Of a stretch of 64,000 nucleotides of DNA, positions 16,370 through 24,915 are shown piece by piece. A program made the translations under genes and the position numbers. Every line of letters begins with the position of its first letter. Positions within the stretch are counted from its first letter, which is position 1. Origin of the DNA: TMP-86 sp039807285 (GTDB taxonomy: Bacteria > Pseudomonadota > Gammaproteobacteria > Steroidobacterales > Steroidobacteraceae); contig JBGAGK010000015.1 in the NCBI GenBank assembly GCA_044226785.1, positions 56,873-120,872 on the forward strand. Reading direction: 5' to 3'. The notes below the pieces were generated by a model. It ran no database searches. It was not told the origin of the DNA and was given only the letters and a program-made list of their open reading frames with translations.

Positions 16370-17485
16370 ATGACGAAGCTGAAAACGGGTGGATGGATGG
16401 CGGGGGCCCTGCTGGCCGCGATGTGCTGGGGCGCGCAGGCCGGTGCGCACCAGACACGCAACGTGGTGCTGATCGTCAGCGATGGCGTGCGCTGGCAGGA
16501 GATGTTCAGCGGTGCCGATCCGGCCCTGCTGGACCCGGAGAAGGGAGGCAGCTGGGAGTCCGAGGCGAACCTGCGCAAGCGCTTCTGGAGCGATGACCCG
16601 GCCGAGCGCCGCAGGCGCCTGTTCCCGTTCGTGTGGGAGATGTTCGCGCACGACGGCCAGATCTATGGCAATCAGCACCGCCGCAGTGTGGCGCATGTGG
16701 CCAATGACAAGGCGTTCTCCTATCCCGGCTACAACGAGATGATCACCGGATTTCCCAACCCGGCCATCGACAGCAACGAGTATGGTCCGAACCCGAACCG
16801 GTCCGTGTTCGAGTGGCTCAATTCCCTGCCGCAGTACAGGGGCCAGGTGGCCGTATTCGGCACCTGGGATGCCTATGAGCGCATCTTCAACATCGGCCGG
16901 AGCCACCTGCCCATCCAGGCAGGCTGGACGCTGCCACGCGCCAGTGGAGTGCCCGCGGCCGATGAACTGCTCAAGACCCTGTTTCTCACCACGACCCGGT
17001 TCGATGCCGAGGATCTGCCCAATGCACTGCTGCAGCCGCCGCTGCTCGACTACGTGAGGCGCGAACACCCCCGCGTGCTGTTCGTCGGCTATGGCGAGAC
17101 CGACAGCTGGGCACATCAGGGCCGGTACGATCTGGTGCTCGACAGCGCCAATCGCACCGACGCCTTCGTCCGGGAACTGTGGCAGACCATGCAGTCCATG
17201 CCGCAGTATCGCGACAAGACCACCTTCATCTTCACCACCGACCACGGTCGCGGATCGGGGCCGGTGCAATGGCGTGAACATGGTGTCGAGGAAAAGGGCT
17301 CGGAGAACATCTGGTTGGCCGTGATGGGACCGGATACCCGGGCACTGGGCGAGCGGCACGACGTGGCCCCGATTACCCAGGCGCAGATCGCCGCCACCGT
17401 TGCCGCACTCCTCGGCGAGGACTACCGCAAGGCCGAACCGCGGGCGGCTGCCCCCATCACCGAAGTCCTGGAAACGGCCCGCTGA
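16370..17485 (+). CDS. Exported alkaline-phosphatase-superfamily hydrolase
   Basis: A 371-residue protein with a signal peptide (MAGALLAAMCWGAQAGA). It belongs to the alkaline phosphatase/phosphodiesterase superfamily: NVVLIVSDGVRWQEMFSG carries the first metal Asp (D38), LFVGYGETDSWAHQGRYD the central D/H ligands, and FTTDHGRGS the C-terminal D-H pair. The ATG at 16370 is chosen for its GAGGGA site; an upstream GTG would extend into the ATPase stop region. It probably hydrolyses a phospho- or phosphonate ester in the periplasm. Its link to the amine operon is only positional. Confidence 0.8.
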   Translation: MTKLKTGGWMAGALLAAMCWGAQAGAHQTRNVVLIVSDGVRWQEMFSGADPALLDPEKGGSWESEANLRKRFWSDDPAERRRRLFPFVWEMFAHDGQIYGNQHRRSVAHVANDKAFSYPGYNEMITGFPNPAIDSNEYGPNPNRSVFEWLNSLPQYRGQVAVFGTWDAYERIFNIGRSHLPIQAGWTLPRASGVPAADELLKTLFLTTTRFDAEDLPNALLQPPLLDYVRREHPRVLFVGYGETDSWAHQGRYDLVLDSANRTDAFVRELWQTMQSMPQYRDKTTFIFTTDHGRGSGPVQWREHGVEEKGSENIWLAVMGPDTRALGERHDVAPITQAQIAATVAALLGEDYRKAEPRAAAPITEVLETAR

Positions 17486-17585
17486 CCGGCCGGCCGCAGG
17501 GATGCGTGCACATCGTTCCGGCGCGCACGATATATTATCATCGTGACATTACAAAAATGGGGTGGCAGCCCCGGACGGTCGGAAC
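17486..17585 (+). promoter_or_regulatory. Promoter region of the carnitine dehydrogenase gene with candidate operator
   Basis: An AT-rich patch at 17529-17557 contains ATTATCATC (17534-17542), followed by GTGACATTACA. The same nonamer occurs, in the same orientation relative to its gene, upstream of the dehydrocarnitine cleavage enzyme (25872-25880, minus strand). A shared regulator of carnitine genes is the likely reason. Confidence 0.45.
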
Positions 17586-19073
17586 ATGCGAGGCGTGAAG
17601 ACACTGGGATTGCTTGGCACCGGCGTGATCGGCGGTGGATGGGCGGCGCGTGCGCTGCACTTCGGCATCGATGTGATCGCCGCCGACACGAATCCGCAGA
17701 TGGAGGAGTGGATCCGTGGGGCAGTGGCCAATGCGGAACCCGCCCTTGCGCGGCTGACCTTTGCGCCGCTTCCCGCCAAGGGAAAGCTGACCTTCACCAC
17801 TGACCTCGATGCGATGGCCGCGCGGGCGGACTTCATCCAGGAGAACATTCCCGAGCAGTTGGCGCTGAAGCAGCAGGTGCTGGCGCAGGTGAGCCGTGTG
17901 GCGCCCGCCGATGTCATCATCGCCTCCAGCACCTCGGGGTTGATGCCGGGCGACCTGCAGAAGGACATGGTTGCACCGCAACGTCTGTGCGTCGGCCACC
18001 CGTTCAATCCGGTGTACCTGCTGCCGCTGGTGGAGATCGTCGGGGGCGAGAAGACCGCACCGGACACCATCGAAGCGGCCAGGGCTTTCTATACCTACAT
18101 CGGCATGCACGCATTGCACCTGAGGCGCGAAGTCCCCGGGCACCTTGCCGACCGGCTGCAGGAGGCCTTGTGGCGGGAGATCCTGCACATGGTGAACGAA
18201 GGCGTGGCCAGCACCGGTGAGCTCGACGAGTCCATCATCTACGGTCCCGGCCTGCGCTGGGCCGCGATGGGCACCAACCTCATCTACCATCTGGCAGGCG
18301 GGGAGCACGGCATGCGCCACATGCTGGAGCAATTCGGACCCTGCCTGAAATGGCCATGGACGAAGCTGGAGGCCCCCGAGCTGGGCGCACAACTGATCGA
18401 CCGCATGGTCGAAGGCACGCAGGCCCAGGCGGGGGGACGTTCCATCAGGGAGCTCGAGCGTCTGCGCGATGACTGTCTGGTCGCCATCCAGCAGGTGTTG
18501 CGGCTGTTCGACATCGGCGCCGGCGCCACATTGAGGGCACTGGAAACCCGCCTGTACACCGACGCCACGGAGGCGACTTTCAGCGGCATACGCCCGGATC
18601 CGTCCGGGCCTCTGCGGCTGGTCAGTACCGAGGTGCGTCCGGAGTGGATCGACTACAACGGCCACATGACCGACTCGCGCTACATGCAGGTGTTCGGTGA
18701 CGCCATGGACGTCCTGTACCGGCGGGTGGGCGTGGACGAGACCTACCGGGCCTCCGGACGGATGTTCTACACGGTGGAAAGCCACATTTCCTATCTCACC
18801 GAGGCCAGGGTGGGTGAGCCCATCTACTCCACCGTCCAGATCCTGGCGCTCGACAGCAAGCGACTGCACGTGTTCCACCGCCTGTTCAGGATGCGCGACA
18901 ACGAGCTGGTGGCCACCTGCGAGCAGATGCACCTGCACGTCGACACCCGGGCACACAAGGCAGTGCCCATGGTGCCCGCGGTCCAGACCCAGCTCGAGAC
19001 GATCCGGGCGGCTCACACTTCGCTGCCGAAGCCGGTGCAGGCCGGCCGGTACATCGGCAGGCCGATCCGCTAG
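17586..19073 (+). CDS. cdhA: L-carnitine 3-dehydrogenase fused to betainyl-CoA thioesterase
   Basis: A 495-residue two-domain protein. Residues 1 to about 330 are a 3-hydroxyacyl-CoA-dehydrogenase-like NAD enzyme: LGLLGTGVIGGGWAARA, NIPEQLALKQQVL, and GHPFNPVYLLPLVEIVGGE with the catalytic His. This matches L-carnitine dehydrogenase, which makes 3-dehydrocarnitine. From residue 343 a hot-dog thioesterase follows (VRPEWIDYNGHMTDSRYMQVF), matching betainyl-CoA thioesterase (CdhB). The fusion of the first and last steps around CdhC is known in other proteobacteria. The ATG at 17586 is preferred; a GTG at 17562 would add eight residues. Confidence 0.92.
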   Translation: MRGVKTLGLLGTGVIGGGWAARALHFGIDVIAADTNPQMEEWIRGAVANAEPALARLTFAPLPAKGKLTFTTDLDAMAARADFIQENIPEQLALKQQVLAQVSRVAPADVIIASSTSGLMPGDLQKDMVAPQRLCVGHPFNPVYLLPLVEIVGGEKTAPDTIEAARAFYTYIGMHALHLRREVPGHLADRLQEALWREILHMVNEGVASTGELDESIIYGPGLRWAAMGTNLIYHLAGGEHGMRHMLEQFGPCLKWPWTKLEAPELGAQLIDRMVEGTQAQAGGRSIRELERLRDDCLVAIQQVLRLFDIGAGATLRALETRLYTDATEATFSGIRPDPSGPLRLVSTEVRPEWIDYNGHMTDSRYMQVFGDAMDVLYRRVGVDETYRASGRMFYTVESHISYLTEARVGEPIYSTVQILALDSKRLHVFHRLFRMRDNELVATCEQMHLHVDTRAHKAVPMVPAVQTQLETIRAAHTSLPKPVQAGRYIGRPIR

Positions 19074-19099
19074 GGCGGATCGTACGGCAGCCCGGACAC

Positions 19100-19705
19100 A
19101 TGCCCAAGATCGTCGACCACGAGCGGCGCCGCGAGGAAATCGCGCACGTGGCCTGCCAGGTCATCGCACGGCATGGTTTCGAGCAGGCCACGGTTGCACG
19201 CATTGCGCGTTCGGCCGGCTTCACCACCGGCATGGTGGCCCACTATTTCGAGAGCAAGCAGCAGATCGTGATCGCGGCGCTGCGGCTGATCCTGACCCGC
19301 ATGGAACAACGCCTGGTGCGTTCTTCGCGCAGCGGGGAGACGCGGCTGTTCAAGGTGTTGTCCGAGGGGTTGCCCCTGGATGCCCAGCGGTTTGCCGAAT
19401 GTGCTTTCTGGACCGCCTTCTGGGGCCAGGTGGCCGTGGATCCGGCATTCAAGCGGATCAATGCAGCCATACACCGGGAATACCAGCGGCTGTATGAGCG
19501 ATGCTTCGAGCAATGCTGGCCGCAGTGGCATGATCTGCCCGCGCCGGTGCGCACCCGGGTGCTGAGGTCGGTCGCGGCATTCGTCAACGGGTTGACCGCC
19601 AGTGCAGTCACCAGCCGTGGCGACTGGCCTGCCGAGCGGCAGATCGAGCAGTTGCGCCTGCAACTCGAGATGCTGGAACGCTGGTCGCGTGAACGAAAGG
19701 GTTGA
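19100..19705 (+). CDS. TetR family regulator, BetI-like
   Basis: A 201-residue regulator. The N-terminal helix-turn-helix (about residues 10-55) includes RREEIAHVACQVIARHGF and TVARIARSAGFTTGMVAHYFESKQQ, and the C-terminal domain has CAFWTAFWGQVAVDP as in BetI-type choline repressors. It sits between the carnitine dehydrogenase and the acyl-CoA dehydrogenase genes, 26 bases after the first. It is a natural candidate for controlling the carnitine genes from a trimethylammonium or CoA-ester ligand. Confidence 0.88.
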   Translation: MPKIVDHERRREEIAHVACQVIARHGFEQATVARIARSAGFTTGMVAHYFESKQQIVIAALRLILTRMEQRLVRSSRSGETRLFKVLSEGLPLDAQRFAECAFWTAFWGQVAVDPAFKRINAAIHREYQRLYERCFEQCWPQWHDLPAPVRTRVLRSVAAFVNGLTASAVTSRGDWPAERQIEQLRLQLEMLERWSRERKG

Positions 19706-19723
19706 AATCAAGAGGGTACGCCG

Positions 19724-20887
19724 ATGGACTTTTCACTTTCCGAAGAACAGCAACTCATCCTGGACACCACCCGTGCATTCGTGACCAACGAGCTGTATCC
19801 GCATGAGCGCGAGGTGGAGGATACCGGCGTGCTGCGCCCCGACCTGCTGGCCGAGCTCAAGGCCAAGGCCATCGAGGCGGGGCTGTATGCGGCCAACATG
19901 CCGGCCGAAGTGGGTGGCGCAGGCCTGGATACCGTGACCTGGGCGCTGTACGAGAAGGAGCTGGGCAAGGCGAATTACGCCCTGCATTTCCTGGTCGTGG
20001 TGCGACCCTCCAATATCCTGATGGCCTGCGATGCCGGGCAGCGCGAGCGCTACCTGCTGCCCACCGTGCGTGGCGATCGTTCGGAGTGTCTGGCCATGAC
20101 CGAGCCTGGTGCGGGCTCGGATCTGCGCGGCATGAAGACCAGCGCCGTGGAGAAGGGCGGGGACTTCATCATCAACGGCACCAAGCACTTCATCAGCCAT
20201 GCCGATCATGCCGACTACGTCATCCTGTTTGCGGCCACGGGTGAGGAGCAGACCAGCCGCGGTGCGAAAAAGCTGATCACGGCATTCCTGGTGGATGTCG
20301 GGACACCCGGGTTCACGGTACGGCCCGGATATCGGAATGTGTCCCACCGTGGATACAACAACTGCATCCTGGAATTCAACGACTGCCGGGTGCCGCGCTC
20401 GGCGGTGCTGGGCGAAGTGCACAAGGGGTTCGACGTGGCCAACACATGGCTGGGCGGCACACGGCTACAGGTGGCGGCGACCTGTCTGGGGCGGGCCGAA
20501 CGGGCGCTGGACCTGGCCAAGCAATGGGCGGTCGAGCGCGTGCAGTTCGGCCAGCAGATCGGCAAGTTCCAGGGTGTGAGTTTCAAGCTGGCCGACATGG
20601 CGGTGGAGTTGCGCTGCGCCGAGCTGCTGGTGCTCGAGGCCGCATGGAAGCATGACCGCGGAATCAGCACCGACATGGACATGGCCATGGCCAAGGTGAA
20701 GGCCACGGAGATGCTGGCCATGGTGGCCGATGAAGCCCTGCAGATCCATGGCGGCATGGGGCTCATGAGCGACATGCCGCTGGAGCGGATCTGGCGTGAT
20801 GCGCGCATCGAGCGCATCTGGGACGGGACCAGCGAGGTCCAGCGTCACATCATCTCGCGGGCCCTGCTTCGTCCGCTGGGGGGGTGA
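19724..20887 (+). CDS. Acyl-CoA dehydrogenase, CaiA-like (gamma-butyrobetainyl-CoA / crotonobetainyl-CoA)
   Basis: A 387-residue flavoenzyme of standard length. Family signatures are AMTEPGAGSDLRGMKT near residue 125 and the C-terminal WRDARIERIWDGTSEVQRHIISRAL. QFGQQIGKFQGVSFKLADMAVE is the usual FAD-contact helix. Together with a CaiD-type hydratase and a CoA ligase on the opposite strand, it most likely interconverts gamma-butyrobetainyl-CoA and crotonobetainyl-CoA; in an aerobe this would run as a dehydrogenase. Other short-chain acyl-CoA substrates remain possible. Its last 43 bases overlap the convergent NUDIX gene. Confidence 0.85.
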   Translation: MDFSLSEEQQLILDTTRAFVTNELYPHEREVEDTGVLRPDLLAELKAKAIEAGLYAANMPAEVGGAGLDTVTWALYEKELGKANYALHFLVVVRPSNILMACDAGQRERYLLPTVRGDRSECLAMTEPGAGSDLRGMKTSAVEKGGDFIINGTKHFISHADHADYVILFAATGEEQTSRGAKKLITAFLVDVGTPGFTVRPGYRNVSHRGYNNCILEFNDCRVPRSAVLGEVHKGFDVANTWLGGTRLQVAATCLGRAERALDLAKQWAVERVQFGQQIGKFQGVSFKLADMAVELRCAELLVLEAAWKHDRGISTDMDMAMAKVKATEMLAMVADEALQIHGGMGLMSDMPLERIWRDARIERIWDGTSEVQRHIISRALLRPLGG

Positions 20888-21579
20888 GCCGGCGCTGGCA
20901 GGCGATCCGGCCAGCCCTGGCGGGCGGCGATCGATGTGCGGTCCCAGGCAATGCCTTCGCCGGGCGCGCCCGGGTAGTCCTGGGCCCAGGGGAGCACCAG
21001 CAGTTTTCCCTCGAGGAGTTTCGGCATGATGGGCAGGATGGGAGTGTTACGTGCCTGGCTCAGCAGGGCCGGGACCGAATGGTGGCGCTGGAGGCATTCG
21101 TCCAGCTCGCGCAACACCATCTGGGTGGGTGCGGAGAGCGGAAAATCCCCGACGGGCAGATCGCGGTAGGCCAGTTGCCCGGGTTCCATCCAGGCAAGGT
21201 CGCTGGTCTCGGCAGGGTCCGCATGGGGTTCCTGACCTGCGGGTGCGAGTCCCAGGAAAAAATGCGTGTCGAACCGGCGCGCGACTCCGGAGGGCGTGAT
21301 CCAGTGGGCAAAGTGCACGAGTTGCGACGGGGGAATCCGCAGCTGCGCCTCCTCGTGCAGTTCGCGGCTCGAGGCGAGCGCTGCGGCCTGGATCCGTGGT
21401 GCCGCTCCGGGCGCAGCCTGACCTGAACTGCCTGCTTCGGCGGCATCGACGGCCCCGCCGGGAAATGCCCACAGTCCACCCATGAAACGCAGCGCCTGCT
21501 GGCGCCTGAGCATCAGCACCTGCAGGCGTGGTTCCTGGCGAAGTACGAGCACCGTGCCGGCCAGCCTGGGCGTGACCAT
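20845..21579 (-). CDS. NUDIX hydrolase, possible acyl-CoA diphosphatase
   Basis: A 244-residue NUDIX protein. The motif residues REL-HEE are at 72-77, with an expanded loop between the Gly of the box (FPGGAVD, 39-45) and the RE element. That insertion, the N-terminal VLVLRQEPRLQVLMLRRQ and the long C-terminal part resemble the NUDT7/NUDT19 group acting on CoA esters. It neighbours CaiD and a CoA ligase, so clearing CoA intermediates fits. It starts 16 bases downstream of the caiD stop in the same direction and converges on, and overlaps, the acyl-CoA dehydrogenase gene. Confidence 0.8.
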   Translation of the reverse strand: MVTPRLAGTVLVLRQEPRLQVLMLRRQQALRFMGGLWAFPGGAVDAAEAGSSGQAAPGAAPRIQAAALASSRELHEEAQLRIPPSQLVHFAHWITPSGVARRFDTHFFLGLAPAGQEPHADPAETSDLAWMEPGQLAYRDLPVGDFPLSAPTQMVLRELDECLQRHHSVPALLSQARNTPILPIMPKLLEGKLLVLPWAQDYPGAPGEGIAWDRTSIAARQGWPDRLPAPAHPPSGRSRAREMM

Positions 21580-21595
21580 TGAGCAGGACTGCCGT

Positions 21596-22372
21596 TCACC
21601 GTCCCTTCCACACCGGCTTGCGCTTTTCGGCGAAGGCGGTGGCGCCTTCCTTCAGATCCTCGGAGTGGACCACCTTCTGCACGAGGTGTAGGGAATCATG
21701 CAGCTCGAAGGCCTCGTGCTCGGGCAGCATTTCCGTATGGCGCAGCATCTGCTTGATGGCAGGGAACAGGAGCGGCGGGCCGTCGGCAAGCTGGCGGGCG
21801 ATCTCGCGCGCCCTGGCCATGCCCTGGCCCTTCGGTACGACGTGGTTGGCGAGGCCCCAGTGCTTGGCCTCCGCGGCATCCATCCATCGCCCGGTCATGA
21901 GAAACTCCACCGCGACATGATAGGGGATGCGACGCCGGAGCTTGACTACGCCGGCATCTGGCAGCACCGCGACCAGGATTTCCGGCAGCGCGAACTTCGC
22001 GTGCTCCTCCATGACGATGATGTCGGTGCCGAGCACGATCTCGAAGCCTCCGCCGCAGGCGATGCCGTTCACCGCTGCGATGATGGGCTTGTTCAGATTG
22101 CGAGGATAATTGAAGCCGCCGAAGCCACCCACGCCCCAGTCCTCGTCGGACTTCTCTCCGGCGGCGGCGCCCTTGAGGTCCCAGCCCGGGGAAAAGAAAC
22201 GCTCCCCGGCGCCAGTGATGATGGCGATGCGCAGGGCAGGATCATCGCGGAACTCGCTCACCACATCGTTGAGCCGCCGGCTGGTGGCCAGGTCGATGGC
22301 ATTGGCCTTGGGGCGGTCCAGGGTGATCTCCAGCACTCCGTTGTCACGCACCAGTCTCACGGGATCGCTCAT
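21596..22372 (-). CDS. caiD: Carnitinyl-CoA dehydratase (crotonobetainyl-CoA hydratase)
   Basis: A 258-residue enoyl-CoA hydratase/isomerase family protein. It begins LEITLDRPKANAID, has an oxyanion-hole block AAVNGIACGGGFEIVLG and FALPEILVAVLPDAGVV carrying the active-site acid, and ends HSEDLKEGATAFAEKRKPVWKGR. The start and end closely follow E. coli CaiD as I remember it. It adds water to crotonobetainyl-CoA to give L-carnitinyl-CoA. The ATG at 22372 overlaps the upstream stop (TGATG); a GTG immediately before it is an alternative. Confidence 0.9.
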   Translation of the reverse strand: MSDPVRLVRDNGVLEITLDRPKANAIDLATSRRLNDVVSEFRDDPALRIAIITGAGERFFSPGWDLKGAAAGEKSDEDWGVGGFGGFNYPRNLNKPIIAAVNGIACGGGFEIVLGTDIIVMEEHAKFALPEILVAVLPDAGVVKLRRRIPYHVAVEFLMTGRWMDAAEAKHWGLANHVVPKGQGMARAREIARQLADGPPLLFPAIKQMLRHTEMLPEHEAFELHDSLHLVQKVVHSEDLKEGATAFAEKRKPVWKGR

Positions 22373-24435
22373 CACTGTTTCTCCTCGGTCAGGCGGATCA
22401 GGGCATCCACGGCCACGGCGCCGCGGCCTTCGGGTCGGACGATCAATGGATTGACGTCGATTTCGAGCAATCGCGACTCATGTGCCCGGGCGTAGGCTGC
22501 AACGGCCATGACATTGTCGAGCAGCGCGGCCCGGTCGCCTCGCGGCTTGCCGCGAAAGCCGTCGAGGAGTCTCGCGACCTTGAGCGTACCCAGGGCGGCA
22601 TCGACACGATCCCGGCTCCAGGGCGGAAGCAGGCTGTGACTGTCCTGCCACAGTTCGGTGAGCACTCCACCGCTTCCCAGGACCAGTACCTGGCCGAACT
22701 GCGCATCGACGGTGATGCCGATCAGGACTTCGGCAACGCCATCGGTGATCATTTCCTCGACCAGCACCTCGTCGCTGATAAGGCCGAGTCGCTGCGCCGC
22801 GTGGCCGGCCTCGGCATCGCTGCGGATGTTGAGGATGACGCCTCCGACCTCGCTCTTGTGCTCGAGCTCTCCACCTGCAGCCTTCATCACGACGGGGTAG
22901 CCGATCTGTGCCGCGGTGGCTACTGCCTCGGAGGCGCGGACCACACGTCGCCTGGCCGTGCTCAGCCCGAATTGCGCGAGGGCCGCCTTGCCCGCATCCT
23001 CGGTGAGCGACAACGCAGTGTCTTCGGCCGGAGGTCTTCCGGGTTGCACGAGCGCACCGCGCCGCCATGCCTCGCCCACGAGCCCCGCGAATGCCAGCGC
23101 TTCCAGCGCCTCGCGCTGGCCCTGCAGGGGAACCACGCCCTGCGACAGGCAGCGATGGCGTGTGCCCGGGCTGATGGTCTCCGGGAGCGACGCGATGAGC
23201 GCGGCGCGGGAGGGGGCGCCCTGTGCGGCTGCGATGAAGGCATCGATCACCACATCGAAGGCACTGGTGTCGGCGATGCCTTCGGGCGGGTTGTCCAGCA
23301 TGAAGCCCACCGCGTCGTAACCGCAGTTCATGCTCACCGCGAAGGCCTTCTGCAGTTCGTCAGGCCTGAACCAGAGGTGCGTCTGGATGTCGAGCGGGTT
23401 CGCGATGGTGACGCGCTCGGTGAGGATGTCCTGCATCGAACGGGCTTCAGCAGGCGGGATGGCAGGAAACTCCAGCGGAAGGCTCCGCGATACATCCGCC
23501 GTCATCGCCATGTCACCGCCGGATGCACCCATCACCAGGATGCGTCTCCCGGGCAGTGGCCCGCCACTGTGGAACAGCTTGAGGGTCTCGCACAGGGTGG
23601 CCAGCGTGTCACAGCGCGCGATGCCCGCCTCGCGGCAGAACGTATCGAACACGGCGTCCGCTCCGGCCAGGGAGCCGGTATGCGTATGCACGGTGCGCGC
23701 GGCAGCTGCCGTGCGTCCGGCCTTGATCAGGGCGATGGGCTTTCCCGCCAGCCGGGCACGATCGGCAGCGCGGGCGAAATGCTGCGCGTCCTGAAGGCCT
23801 TCCAGATACAGTCCAAAAGCCGTGACCCGGGTGTCATCGCACAGCCGCTCGATCAGGTCGGCTGCCGTGAGTCGCAGCTGATTGCCCACGGTGAAGACCA
23901 GGCCAACGGGCACCGAACGCGCGTTGAACATCAGTGTCAGGGCAATGGTGCCGCTCTGGCAGATCAGTGCGACGCCTTTTCCGACCGGCTCGCCCACCAC
24001 CTGGTCAGGCCACATGGCTGCGCGATCGAAGAAATTCACGGTGCCATAACAGTTGGGACCGAAGAAGGGCAGATCTCCTGCGGCGCGCAGCAGGTCATCG
24101 GAGAGCTTCCGGCCTTCCCCGGTTCCTGTTTCGGCGAAGCCGGAGGCAAAGCACACGAATCCGCCAGCGCCCCGGGCCGCCAGCTGGCCGGCGACCAGCG
24201 GCGCCTGCTGCCGTGGTACCGCGAGGAAGGTCGCATCGGGTGCAGCCGGCAGCTCGTCGATGCTGCGGTAGTAATGGTACTCATCGGTGTGCGGGCGATT
24301 GGGATGCACCCGCCACAGTTCACCCTGGAAGCCTATGCGACGGCTCCCGGCGGCCACCACGTCGGTCCATTCGCCGGCACCGATCAGGCAGATGCTGCGC
24401 GGGCTGATCAGGCGCGCAAGCCCGTCACGGCTCAT
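22372..24435 (-). CDS. ADP-forming acyl-CoA synthetase (acetate-CoA ligase superfamily)
   Basis: A 687-residue single-chain NDP-forming CoA ligase. Domain order is CoA-binding Rossmann (about 5-100), ligase-CoA domain (about 125-290; FGPNCYGTVNF, ALICQSGTIALT), a segment with the presumed phosphohistidine (HTHTGSLAGAD near 235) and a C-terminal ATP-grasp domain (about 460-685; YPVVMKAAGGELEHKSEVGGV). It probably activates gamma-butyrobetaine, crotonobetaine or carnitine, replacing the AMP-forming CaiC and transferase CaiB of enteric bacteria, neither of which is here. The ATG overlaps the thioesterase stop (ATGA). Confidence 0.87.
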   Translation of the reverse strand: MSRDGLARLISPRSICLIGAGEWTDVVAAGSRRIGFQGELWRVHPNRPHTDEYHYYRSIDELPAAPDATFLAVPRQQAPLVAGQLAARGAGGFVCFASGFAETGTGEGRKLSDDLLRAAGDLPFFGPNCYGTVNFFDRAAMWPDQVVGEPVGKGVALICQSGTIALTLMFNARSVPVGLVFTVGNQLRLTAADLIERLCDDTRVTAFGLYLEGLQDAQHFARAADRARLAGKPIALIKAGRTAAAARTVHTHTGSLAGADAVFDTFCREAGIARCDTLATLCETLKLFHSGGPLPGRRILVMGASGGDMAMTADVSRSLPLEFPAIPPAEARSMQDILTERVTIANPLDIQTHLWFRPDELQKAFAVSMNCGYDAVGFMLDNPPEGIADTSAFDVVIDAFIAAAQGAPSRAALIASLPETISPGTRHRCLSQGVVPLQGQREALEALAFAGLVGEAWRRGALVQPGRPPAEDTALSLTEDAGKAALAQFGLSTARRRVVRASEAVATAAQIGYPVVMKAAGGELEHKSEVGGVILNIRSDAEAGHAAQRLGLISDEVLVEEMITDGVAEVLIGITVDAQFGQVLVLGSGGVLTELWQDSHSLLPPWSRDRVDAALGTLKVARLLDGFRGKPRGDRAALLDNVMAVAAYARAHESRLLEIDVNPLIVRPEGRGAVAVDALIRLTEEKQ

Positions 24436-24902
24436 TTGAGTCCGATCCTGCGCGAGGGTGCACCCAGCGCGGGATGTCGGGCGGTGATCGTCACGTATTC
24501 GTCCACCCGAGACTGCACCGCCGGCGGAAAGGGCGCGCTCCTGACCGTCTCGCCCTGATGCACGTGCAGCAGCATGAACTCCGCAGTGGCGGCGGCCTCG
24601 GCGAGGCGTGCGCAATGCAGGGCGGTGGCCACGTGCAGACGCTTGCTGTCGGCAGCGATGATGCCGGTGAACACGTGGATCTCGTCATCCTGCTTGACCT
24701 CGCGCAGGAAGTAGGTGTGCATCTCCAGGCTGTAGAGCGTGTTCCGGGTGGCTTGCCGATAGGGCTCGTCGATTCCCAGCAGATCCATCAGCCCGTCGAT
24801 GGCGTGGCTGAAGATCAGGCCGTAGTACGCATCGCGCACATGGCCGTTGTAGTCGATCCACTCGGGCTGGATCTGCGGCCGGTAGATGGGCAGCGCCGAC
24901 AT
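24432..24902 (-). CDS. cdhB: Betainyl-CoA thioesterase (CdhB-like)
   Basis: A 156-residue hot-dog thioesterase. The opening IQPEWIDYNGHVRDAYYGLIFSHA carries the catalytic Asp/Asn-Gly-His region, and ADSKRLHVATALHCARLAEAAATAEF is the family core. It parallels the C-terminal domain of the carnitine dehydrogenase fusion (VRPEWIDYNGHM). It would split betainyl-CoA, made by the upstream cleavage enzyme, into glycine betaine and CoA. It is 13 bases after that gene and overlaps the CoA ligase start. It is a second copy of this activity in the window. Confidence 0.85.
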   Translation of the reverse strand: MSALPIYRPQIQPEWIDYNGHVRDAYYGLIFSHAIDGLMDLLGIDEPYRQATRNTLYSLEMHTYFLREVKQDDEIHVFTGIIAADSKRLHVATALHCARLAEAAATAEFMLLHVHQGETVRSAPFPPAVQSRVDEYVTITARHPALGAPSRRIGLK

Positions 24903-24915
24903 GATGCTGCTGCGC

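Noticed and set aside
22480..24558. Long open frame antisense to the CoA ligase gene
   Set aside because: It mirrors the ligase coding strand, has the Gln/Arg/Gly-rich composition of a high-GC shadow frame and matches no family; similar long shadow frames at 771-1850 and 1712-3247 (minus) were dropped for the same reason.
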